Assembly (NCBI GenBank): GCA_001429255.1
Contig: LMJI01000001.1
Location: 769,882 to 833,881 of the forward strand
DNA length: 64,000 nt
Source of the DNA: Cellulomonas sp. Root930
GTDB taxonomy: Bacteria; Actinomycetota; Actinomycetes; Actinomycetales; Cellulomonadaceae
Reading direction: 5' to 3'
Below, one piece after another: positions 1-7,500 of the stretch. Position 1 is the first letter of the stretch, and each line of letters opens with the position of its first letter. The translations under genes were made by a program, and so were the position numbers. The notes beneath the pieces are model-generated. The model was not told the DNA's origin, did not search any database, and worked only from the letters and a program-made list of their open reading frames with translations.

Positions 1-2
1 CC

Positions 3-80
3 GGTGCCGACGCCCTCACCCGCCTCGCGCTCCCGGGCGACACGGTGTCCGCCGGCGAGCCCCTACTGTCCTGGGCATGA
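3..80 (+). CDS. C-terminal end of an unidentified gene (partial)
   Basis: An open frame enters from the left edge and reads 25 residues ending GEPLLSWA before a TGA at 78-80. That stop overlaps the cutC start as ATGA, which suggests translational coupling with cutC. Too little of the protein is present to identify it. The frame was chosen for the coupling and for its G/C third positions. Confidence 0.5.
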   Translation, partial: GADALTRLALPGDTVSAGEPLLSWA

Positions 81-829
81 CCGCGCTCGAGATCGCCGTG
101 CAGGACGTGGCCGGCGCGGTCGCGTCCGCCGCGCTGGGCGCCGACCGGCTGGAGCTGTGCGCCGCGCTGGCCGCCACCGGCGGGATCACCCCGTCGATCG
201 GCCTGCTCGACGCGATCCTTGCGGCCGTCCCGTCGAGCGTCGGCGTGCACGTCCTGGTCCGTCCGCGCGCCGGGTCGTTCGTCTACTCGCCCGAGGAGCT
301 CGCCGTGCAGGTCGGGGACGTCCGGGCCGCCGTGCGCGCCGGTGCCGCCGGCGTCGTGGTCGGTGCGCTGCGTCCCGACGGCTCGGTGGACCGGGACGCG
401 GTCGCACGGCTGGTGCAGGCCGCCGACGGGCGCGAGGTCACGTTCCACCGGGCGTTCGACACGCTCACCGAGCCGGCTCCGGCCGTCGACCAGCTCGTGT
501 CGCTCGGCGTCGTGCGCGTCCTGACCTCCGGCGGTGCCGCGCGCAGCGTCGACGGCCTCGCACGGCTCACCGACACGGTCACGCACGCCGCCGGCCGACT
601 GCAGGTCATGGCCGGGGGCGGGGTGCGGCCCGACGACATCGCCGCGCTGCTGGGCACCGGCATCGACGCCGTGCACCTGTCCGCCAGCCGGCACGTCGAC
701 GAGTCCGGCGGACCGGGCAGCGGGTCCGCCGGGTACACCACGACCGACCCGGCGGTCGTCGCGGCCGCCGCGGCGGCGCTCGGACGGCGCGGCGGCCTAC
801 ACCCCGTGGATCGCCTCCAGCCGTCCTGA
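77..829 (+). CDS. cutC: CutC family protein
   Basis: A 250-residue protein, the usual length for CutC, which folds as a TIM barrel and has been linked to copper homeostasis; its biochemical activity is not settled. Family landmarks visible are the N-terminal GADRLELCAALAATGGITPS stretch (about residues 21-40), VLVRPRAGSFVYS near residue 60, the VMAGGGV strand near residue 180 and HLSASR near residue 200. The ATG overlaps the stop of the preceding frame (ATGA), so the two are probably co-translated. The 3-prime end overlaps the convergent DUF2252 gene by 33 bp. No copper-related gene is seen nearby, so the role rests on family membership alone. Confidence 0.93.
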   Translation: MTALEIAVQDVAGAVASAALGADRLELCAALAATGGITPSIGLLDAILAAVPSSVGVHVLVRPRAGSFVYSPEELAVQVGDVRAAVRAGAAGVVVGALRPDGSVDRDAVARLVQAADGREVTFHRAFDTLTEPAPAVDQLVSLGVVRVLTSGGAARSVDGLARLTDTVTHAAGRLQVMAGGGVRPDDIAALLGTGIDAVHLSASRHVDESGGPGSGSAGYTTTDPAVVAAAAAALGRRGGLHPVDRLQPS

Positions 830-2290
830 GCCGATCGCCGACGTCAGCGCGGAGTGGTCCTGCTCCGTGCGGTCGGCGTAGTCGGCGGCGAAGTCGGCGA
901 ACGCCTCGTCGGCCACCTTGGACCCACCGAGGTACCGCGCGATCGCGACCCGGTCACCGGACCGGGCGTGTGCGCGGGCCAGCGTCCAGGCGCACAGGCC
1001 GCCGTACCGGCGGAAGCCGTCCGGCTGCATCTCCTCGATGACCGCCGAGCCCTTCCAGTCGCGCAGCTGGCGGATGTAGAAGTCGCGCTCGACACCGTCG
1101 ATGCCCGTGCTCCGCTGCCACCCGAGCAACGCGTCGCTCGCGGCCTGCATGAGCCGCTGCCCCTCGACCACGCGCTGGCCGGAGTGGGTGTACTCGCTGG
1201 CACCCAGGAACTGCTCGAGCACCGACGCCTGCGCCTCCTTGGCCTGCAGGACGAGCAGATCGTCCTCGTCGACACCCTGCAGGAGCAGGATCCACGCCCG
1301 GGTGCCGACGCTGCCGACGCCGACGACCTTGCGGGCCATGTCGATCACCCGGTACTCGCTGAGCAGGTGACGGCGCGCCGGCTCCAGGCTGCTCTGGTAA
1401 GCCCGCATCAGCTCGCCCATCGCCTCGGTGAAGATGCGCGCGGCCGCATCGCCGAGCATCTCCTCGAGCGAGGTGACCAGCGGCGGGTCGGACCGGAACC
1501 GTCGCCGCCCGTCGACGATCTCCGTCAGCTTGCCCACAGCACGCAGGTGGTCGTGGGTCCGTGCCTTCTTCACCGTCGACTCCGTCCGCCTCACCTGCGC
1601 CTTGCCGAGGTCGTCGCGGTGCTCGCGCAGGAAGTCGTCGATGTCGATGCGTGCGTACCAGACCTCGAGGTTCCCCTTGTCGGCGAGGTCGCGGATCGCC
1701 GTCCGGTACGTCTTGGCGACCTCCGTGAGGATCTTCCGCCGCGCCCGGTCGTCGACCCCGATGCTCCGTGCCGCGACCTCGACGCTCGCCACCAGGCGCT
1801 TCACGTCCCACTCGAACGGTCCCGGCAGGGTCTCGTCGAAGTCGTTGAGGTCGAACAGCATCCGCCGCTCGGGGGTGCCGTACACGCCGAAGTTCGACAT
1901 GTGCGCGTCACCGCAGAGCTGGACGTCGAGCCCGGAGTCGGGGACCGCCGCGAGGTCGGACGCCATGAGCAGCGCGGCCCCGCGGTAGAACGCGAACGCG
2001 GAGGTCGCCATGCGCCCGTACCGGAGCGGGACCAGCTCAGGCAGCCGGGTGGTGCCCTGGGACACCAACAGCTCGATCGGCTCGGGCCGGGAGTCCCCCG
2101 CGCCCAGGTGTGCGAGCGCCTCCCGCGGCATCAGCACCCGGGCGGCGGCCCCTCGGGCCTCCCGCTCCTCGCGCGTCAGGTGCGTCACCGGATCGGCTGC
2201 CCGCCGGCGAGCGGGGACCAAGGGCGGCGCGGCCCTGACCGCGCGGGGATCGAGTGCTGGGTCTCGGAGCGCTCCGCCGTCGTGAGTCAC
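797..2290 (-). CDS. DUF2252 family protein
   Basis: A 497-residue protein of the DUF2252 family, which is common in actinobacteria and has a protein-kinase/aminoglycoside-phosphotransferase-like core of unknown substrate. Landmarks are RYGRMATSAFAFYRGAA (about residues 89-105), CGDAHMSNFG (about 126-135) and FDLNDFDETLPGPFEWD (about 146-162), where the Asp-rich loops resemble catalytic and metal-binding segments of kinases. The GTG start is preceded by TAGTTT and six bases with no ribosome binding site, so the mRNA is probably leaderless. The 3-prime end overlaps cutC on the other strand. Function is unknown. Confidence 0.9.
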   Translation of the reverse strand: MTHDGGALRDPALDPRAVRAAPPLVPARRRAADPVTHLTREEREARGAAARVLMPREALAHLGAGDSRPEPIELLVSQGTTRLPELVPLRYGRMATSAFAFYRGAALLMASDLAAVPDSGLDVQLCGDAHMSNFGVYGTPERRMLFDLNDFDETLPGPFEWDVKRLVASVEVAARSIGVDDRARRKILTEVAKTYRTAIRDLADKGNLEVWYARIDIDDFLREHRDDLGKAQVRRTESTVKKARTHDHLRAVGKLTEIVDGRRRFRSDPPLVTSLEEMLGDAAARIFTEAMGELMRAYQSSLEPARRHLLSEYRVIDMARKVVGVGSVGTRAWILLLQGVDEDDLLVLQAKEAQASVLEQFLGASEYTHSGQRVVEGQRLMQAASDALLGWQRSTGIDGVERDFYIRQLRDWKGSAVIEEMQPDGFRRYGGLCAWTLARAHARSGDRVAIARYLGGSKVADEAFADFAADYADRTEQDHSALTSAIGSGRLEAIHGV

Positions 2291-2296
2291 GATCCG

Positions 2297-2302
2297 AAAC
2301 TA
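2297..2302 (-). promoter_or_regulatory. -10 element (TAGTTT) of a leaderless promoter
   Basis: TAGTTT fits TANNNT and ends six bases before the GTG of the DUF2252 gene, so transcription should begin at the start codon. No Shine-Dalgarno sequence intervenes. Confidence 0.6.
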
Positions 2303-2331
2303 GGCCCGCGGGCGCCCGGGCGGAAGGGTGC

Positions 2332-2904
2332 CTACCCTCCGGCCCGCTCCCACCAGCCGGCCGGCCACCCCGGCGAGACGATCGTCAGCCCGTGCAGCGC
2401 CGACGCCTGCGCCAGCTGGAGGTCGTAGGTGGCGACGCCCCCGACCCCCGGGTGCGCCAGCGCGGCCCCCAGGTGGAGCGCGATGAACGGCGGCAGCACG
2501 CCCGAGACCTTGGTGGCCGCCCGGAGCGTCTGGTCGGAGAACCGGATGACCTCGAGGCGCTCCTCCACGTCGTGGGCCACGCCGGTCGCCTCGACGCCGC
2601 GCGGTCGTGCGGCCCGGCGGAGCTCGGTCAGGCCGAGGGGCGTGGTGAGGAGCTCGTCCTCGTGGTCGGCGGTCCACTCGAGCCACTGCGTGCGGCACGG
2701 CGCGCCGACGAGGTACCGGGACAGGGCCGACCCGTCCGCGTACACGCGCAGCGTCGGTGTCGGCACGGGCGCGGGCGCCACGTCCTCCGGCGTCGGCTCC
2801 TCGACAGCGCGGGGTTCGTCGTCCGGTGCCGGCCGCGGCTGCGGCAGGACCGCGTGACCGTCGTCGCGCGGTCGCGGCGACGGGCCGAAGGGCGAGGCGG
2901 TCAC
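2332..2904 (-). CDS. PIN-like domain protein
   Basis: A 190-residue protein with a Pro/Asp-rich N-terminal stretch (about 1-50) followed by a PIN-like fold. Candidate metal-binding acids are the Asp in VYADGSALSRYL (about residue 57), the Glu in LGLTELRRAA and the Asp in VATYDLQLAQA near the C-terminus. PIN domains are RNases, and short ones are often VapC toxins. Here no antitoxin-like gene adjoins it; the upstream neighbour is the conservon. The GTG start at 2904 is chosen because upstream in-frame codons run through the terminator hairpin and into cvnD. The start and the toxin idea are both uncertain. Confidence 0.65.
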   Translation of the reverse strand: MTASPFGPSPRPRDDGHAVLPQPRPAPDDEPRAVEEPTPEDVAPAPVPTPTLRVYADGSALSRYLVGAPCRTQWLEWTADHEDELLTTPLGLTELRRAARPRGVEATGVAHDVEERLEVIRFSDQTLRAATKVSGVLPPFIALHLGAALAHPGVGGVATYDLQLAQASALHGLTIVSPGWPAGWWERAGG

Positions 2905-2934
2905 GCCCCCATGATCCCTCACCTCGTCGGCGGA

Positions 2935-2974
2935 CGACCGCGGCCGGTCCCCCACAGGGAACCGGCCGCGGTCG
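2935..2974 (-). terminator. Probable terminator of the cvn operon
   Basis: A perfect 14-bp inverted repeat (CGACCGCGGCCGGT at 2935-2948 and its complement at 2961-2974) with a 12-nt loop lies just after the cvnD stop. There is no T-tract, as is common for terminators in GC-rich actinobacteria. It separates the conservon from the PIN gene. Confidence 0.6.
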
Positions 2975-2990
2975 GGTGAGACCTCTCGGG

Positions 2991-3602
2991 TCACCGGCTG
3001 CGCAGACGCTCCATCGCGAGCTGCACGAGGGAGATCAGCGCCTGCTTGGTGGCCGCACGCGACCGGGCGTCCGTGTAGAGCACCGGCACGTGCGCCGGGA
3101 TCGCGAGCGCCTCGCGGACGTCGTCCAGCTGGTGCTTGGCGACGCCGTCGAAGCAGTTGACACCCACGACGAACGGGATGCCACGGCTCTCGAAGTAGTC
3201 CACGGCCGGGAAGCACTGGTCGAGCCGGTCGGTGTCGACCAGGACGACGGCGCCGATGGCACCGCGGACCAGGTCGTCCCACATGAACAGGAACCGGTCC
3301 TGGCCAGGGGTACCGAACAGGTAGAGCCAGAGCGACCCCGGCAGGGCGATGCGACCGAAGTCCATCGCCACCGTGGTGGTGGTCTTGCGGTCCGACACAC
3401 CGCCGGCGTCGTCGACGCCGACAGAGTGCTCGGTCATCGCGGCCTCGGTGTTGAGGGGCTCGATGTCCGAGATGGAGCCGATGAAGGTCGTCTTGCCGAC
3501 GGCGAAGCCGCCTGCGACGACGATCTTGACGACGGTGGGTGCGACGCTTCCTGCCGTGCCCGCCGGAGCGGCCACAGCGGCGTCAGAGGGCGGAAATGCC
3601 AT
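2991..3602 (-). CDS. cvnD: Conservon GTP/ATP-binding protein CvnD
   Basis: A 203-residue small GTPase-like protein, last gene of the conservon. The P-loop is GGFAVGKTT (residues 31-39). The switch region contains TVAMDFG and FGTPGQDRF, which corresponds to the DxxG motif of Ras-like GTPases. In Streptomyces, Cvn proteins form a membrane-associated signalling complex resembling eukaryotic G-protein systems. The ATG at 3602 lies inside the end of cvnC (20-bp overlap) with GGAG just upstream, so translation is coupled. An upstream in-frame ATG would overlap cvnC by about 100 bp and was rejected. A strong hairpin follows the gene. Confidence 0.93.
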   Translation of the reverse strand: MAFPPSDAAVAAPAGTAGSVAPTVVKIVVAGGFAVGKTTFIGSISDIEPLNTEAAMTEHSVGVDDAGGVSDRKTTTTVAMDFGRIALPGSLWLYLFGTPGQDRFLFMWDDLVRGAIGAVVLVDTDRLDQCFPAVDYFESRGIPFVVGVNCFDGVAKHQLDDVREALAIPAHVPVLYTDARSRAATKQALISLVQLAMERLRSR

Positions 3603-3960
3603 TGAGAACACTCTCCAGCACGCTGAGGGACAGGGCAGGGGACTCACCGGTGTTGACCTCGACCGGCTGTGAGGTGTGCACACGCACGAACTGCTGGTCG
3701 GCGAGGTCGGACACGAGGATCCGGATCACGCCGAGCGGCAGGTGGAGCAGAGCAGAGAGCTCGGCTACCGAGATGTAGTTGGACGCGGCATGTTGAAGGA
3801 TCGCCCGCTTCTCGGGCGGGAGGCCCTGGCTCGTGACGGCGCCGGGCATTGCCTCGACCAGCGCCTCGAGAGGCAGGTCGGAGCGCGCCGAGCGCACGCG
3901 GCCACCGGTCACGGCGTAGGGCCGGACCGTTCTGGCCTCGTACTCGATGTGCTCGGTCAT
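3583..3960 (-). CDS. cvnC: Conservon DUF742 protein CvnC
   Basis: A 125-residue DUF742 protein. Typical features are the opening region with RTVRPYAVTGGR (about residues 10-21), the central LPPEKRAILQHA segment and the winged-helix-like stretch SVAELSALLHLPLGVIRILVSDL (in pieces, about 64-86). CvnC is the third component of the conserved CvnABCD set and probably bridges the roadblock protein and the GTPase. It sits 22 bp after cvnB and overlaps cvnD by 20 bp, indicating one transcript. Confidence 0.93.
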   Translation of the reverse strand: MTEHIEYEARTVRPYAVTGGRVRSARSDLPLEALVEAMPGAVTSQGLPPEKRAILQHAASNYISVAELSALLHLPLGVIRILVSDLADQQFVRVHTSQPVEVNTGESPALSLSVLESVLNGISAL

Positions 3961-3982
3961 GAGTCTGTCTCTCTCCGTAGCC

Positions 3983-4432
3983 TCAGGCGACCGGCGTGCG
4001 AGTGACGCCGTCGACAGGGAGCTGACCCCGCATCTCGGAGATGAGCTGCGGCGTGAGGGTGGCCTCGGTACGAGAGACGAGCATCGCCATCTCGTAGCCG
4101 ATGAGGCCCACGTCGCAGCTGGACTCCGCGACCACGGCGAGGACGGAGCCGTTCGAGACGCTCATGAGGAAGAGGAACAGTGAGTCCATCTCGATGATCG
4201 CCTGACGCACCTCCCCCGCACGGAGCTGGCGCGCGGCGCCACGGGTCAGGCTTGACATCCCGGAGACGATCGCCGCGAGCTGGTCGCCGCTGGTGCGGTC
4301 GAGCTGCTCGGACATCGCCATGAGAAGACCGTCCGCAGACACCACGAGTGTGTGGCGAGTGCCGGGCACGGTCCGGACGAAGTTGTCCAGGAGCCAGCCG
4401 AAGTTGGCTGCCTCGGTGCTGAGCGCGGTCAC
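3983..4432 (-). CDS. cvnB: Conservon roadblock/LC7 protein CvnB
   Basis: A 149-residue roadblock/LC7 domain protein. Visible features are the LLDNFVRTVPGTRHTLVVSADG opening (in pieces, residues 14-35), the hydrophobic strand SLFLFLMSVSNGSVLAVVA (about 84-102) and the final helix. Roadblock proteins regulate small GTPases, here presumably CvnD. The start is GTG at 4432. It is supported by GGAGG a few bases upstream and by a GTGA overlap with the stop of a 29-codon ORF that fills the gap to cvnA. Confidence 0.93.
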   Translation of the reverse strand: MTALSTEAANFGWLLDNFVRTVPGTRHTLVVSADGLLMAMSEQLDRTSGDQLAAIVSGMSSLTRGAARQLRAGEVRQAIIEMDSLFLFLMSVSNGSVLAVVAESSCDVGLIGYEMAMLVSRTEATLTPQLISEMRGQLPVDGVTRTPVA

Positions 4433-4518
4433 ACTTCCTCCTTGCTGGTGCAGTCGATGACTGCGGGGTCAGACGCCACCATGGCGGTGACGACGGTAGT
4501 GGGGTCGGGGGCAGTCAT
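4429..4518 (-). CDS. 29-residue ORF coupled between cvnA and cvnB
   Basis: This short frame reads MTAPDPTTVVTAMV... and ends CTSKEEV. Its ATG (4516-4518) shares one base with the cvnA stop (TGATG), and its TGA (4429-4431) overlaps the cvnB GTG start as GTGA. It therefore fills the cvnA-cvnB gap exactly in a fully coupled arrangement. The GGAGG of cvnB lies inside its last codons. It could encode a small peptide or serve only to carry ribosomes from cvnA to cvnB. No homologue is known to me and it has no strong ribosome binding site of its own. Confidence 0.5.
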   Translation of the reverse strand: MTAPDPTTVVTAMVASDPAVIDCTSKEEV

Positions 4519-7500
4519 CAGCTCACGCCGTTCTGGCCGGACGGGTCCTCCATGGCGCGACGGCCACGAGAGGTCCCGGACTGGAAGCTCGACAGACGCG
4601 ACCGGAGCTGGTCCGCATCACGCTGCACAGGCTTCCCTTCGTCCTCGGAGACAGTCGTCGCCGGGACAGCTGTGGGGACTCGCTTGGTCAGGCGCTCCGC
4701 GTTGCCACCCGTCGCGGCCGGCCGGTAGGCCGACAGCTGCGAGAGCTCGGAGAGTGCCTGCTCCTGGATGTCCGAACGAAGGGCCAGCATGGCGGCCACC
4801 TCGTCGTCGAGCGTGCCGACGCGCGGGGCGACCGACGGCGGGAGCGCGGGCTGCGGGACCGTCGACGACGGGGCACGGTTGCCACCCGGGCGTGCAGCCC
4901 ACTCCGGCGGCGACCACTGGCCGGCCGCGGCGGGCTCCAGGGGAGCCGGAGCCTTGGGCAGCGGCGCGGCAGGTGCCGGAGCCGACCAGGTGGTCGACGC
5001 CATCCACGACTGCGACGAGTCTGCGCCGGAGGGCGACTGCGGAGCCGCTGCTTCCGACGTCCACGCCGAGGTCCGCACGGGGGCGACCTGGCTGGCGGGC
5101 TCGGGGGCGACCGGTGCCTGCGCGACCGGGGCGGCGAGCTCAGGGGCGACCTCGTCACCCTTCTTCCGACCGAACAGGCCCCAGCGGCGGCGCCCCTTGG
5201 CGTCGTCGGACGGCGACTGCACGAGGTCGGAGAACGGTGCCTCGGGTGCCGGCGCGGCCGGAGCCGACGCCGTCGGCGCCCACGTCGGTGCGGCGACGGG
5301 CTCGGGTGCCGCGAAGGTCACCGGGGCCTCGTAGGCGGGTGCCTGCGGGGCGTACGCGGAGGGCTCGGGCGTGACGGCGGCTGCCGCCTCGATCGGCGTG
5401 AACATCTGCGTCGGCTGGTCGACGTGCGGCTGCGGGGCCTGCGTGGTCGGCCACGCCGGCGCCTCCTGCACGGGAGCTGCCCACAGGGGCGCCTCCTGCA
5501 CGGCGACGGGCTCCGGCTCGGGCGCCACCTCGGGCTCCGGCTCGGCCTCGGCCGCGGTGTCCGTGCCGTACGCGGGCTCGGGGTCGGGCTCGAGGTAGAC
5601 GCGTCGGAACGCGACACCGTCGACCACGGCGAGCTCGGGCTCGGGCTCCGGCGTCACCTCGGCGACCGGGGCAGCCTCGGTCGGCTGCTCCGCCCACTCG
5701 GGCGCCTGCCAGGTCGGCGGCTCCCAGACGGGTGCCGGCCAGGCGGCGTCGTCGGCGGCGGGCGTCTGCTCGTCCGCGGGCGCCACCGGCTCCTCGACGG
5801 CCTCGGCCGTCTCGGCGACGGGCTGGGCCGCTGCTGCAACGGGCTCCGGCACGATCGGCATGGCGCCGGTGTGCCAGGCACGGGCCTCGTCGAGCGTCCG
5901 CTCGAACGGCTGGTACGGCGCAGCAGGGGCGCCCCAGCCGGCGTAGCCGCTGTACGAGGTGAAGCTCTGGACAGGCGCCACGGGCGCGTCCGGCGCGGCC
6001 ACGTCCTCCGCCGGCGCGGCCGCCGGGGCGGGGACGCGTCCTGCGAGGGCGACCGGAGCCGCCTCACCGACGACGGGAGCCTGCCAGGCGGGCTCGTCGT
6101 CGACGATCGCCTGGTCCCAGGCCTGCGCGTCGGAGGCCGAGGGCGCGACCCAGGCCGAGGTCTCGGCACCGGTGGTCTCGTCCCAGGTCCGGGTCTCGGC
6201 AGCCGGGGCGTCGACGCTGTGGGTCTCGGCGACCGCGGGGGCCTCCCACGCCGGGGTCTCCGCCGCGGCGGGCTCGTCCCAGGTCGGGGTCTCCGCGACA
6301 GCCGGAGCGTCCCACGCCGGGGTCTCGGCGACAGCGGGGGCGTCCCACGCGGGGGTCTCCGCGACAGCCGGGGCCTCCCACGCGGGGGTCTCCGCGACAG
6401 CCGGGGCCTCCCACGCGGGGGTCTCCGCGACGGCGGTCTCGTCCCAGGTCGGGGTCTCCGCAGCAGCCGGAGCGTCCCACGCCGAGGTCTCCGCGACAGC
6501 CGGGGCCTCCCACGCGGGGGTCTCGGTCGCGGCGGGCTCGTCCCAGGTCGGGGTCTCTGCGACAGCCGGGGCCGCCCACGCCGGGGTCGACGCGACGGGC
6601 GCCTCGGTCGGCGCCCAGGCGGGAGTCGGCTCCCAGACGGGCGCCTCCTCGGCCGCAGGAGCGGCCGCGGTCAGCTCAGCCTGCGCGGCGGCGGCGTCGG
6701 CTGCGGCGGTCTCGGCGGCCCGCGCCTCACGGTTGCCGGCCTCCTGCACCTCCCACGAGTCGTCCTCGTCGGCGAGCTGCGGCACCACGATCGGCTCGGC
6801 CGGTGCAGCGTGCGCACCGCTCGACATCCACGGGGCGCGGACGGCGTTGGACTGGGCGGGCGGGAGCGCGCGCTCCTCGTCCTCGGACATCAGGCCCGGG
6901 ACGACGAGGTTCTCGCCGGTGTCCGTGGACGCGGGGGTCTCGGTGCGTCCGCGGAAGCCCGAGAACAGACCGGCGCGTGCGGCGGGAGCAGGGGCGGGGG
7001 CGCTCGCCGTGGTGGTCGGCTCCTCCGGCTTCGCCCACGCGGACGTGGCGGCACGGCTACGGCTCGGCAGACCACCCTTGAGCGGGGCCAGCGTCTCCGG
7101 CTTCCAGTCGGAGCCGGCAGCGGAGATCTCGGGCGCGATGTGGCCGTCCGGGGCCTCGGGCAGGACGAGGTTGTCCTCGTCGAACGTCTTCTTCGACCGC
7201 GTCGGCAGCCCGGAGGACTGCGCCAGCTCGGTGACGGGGATCGGGCCGACCGGCTCGTCGGAACCGTCGTCGCGACGACGGCGGTGCGGCAGGCCGAGCG
7301 AGGTCTGGCCGTCCGTCAGGGCGGCGAGGTCGACGGCCTCGACGACGGGGGCCTCGATCTGGGGCAGGCCCGGGTCGTTGCGCGGGGCGGCCAGCTGAGC
7401 CGGTGCACCGTTGCCGTAGAGGTTGGTCTCGGTCATCACGAACAGCGTGGCCGGGAAGCGGACGATCGTCTCGGTGCCGGTGCCGTGGGCGGCCTTGAGC

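Noticed and set aside
6084-6578. Regular 33-bp repeats that look like a CRISPR array
   Set aside because: The units adjoin with no spacers, keep the cvnA reading frame and translate to an 11-residue motif. No cas gene is present.
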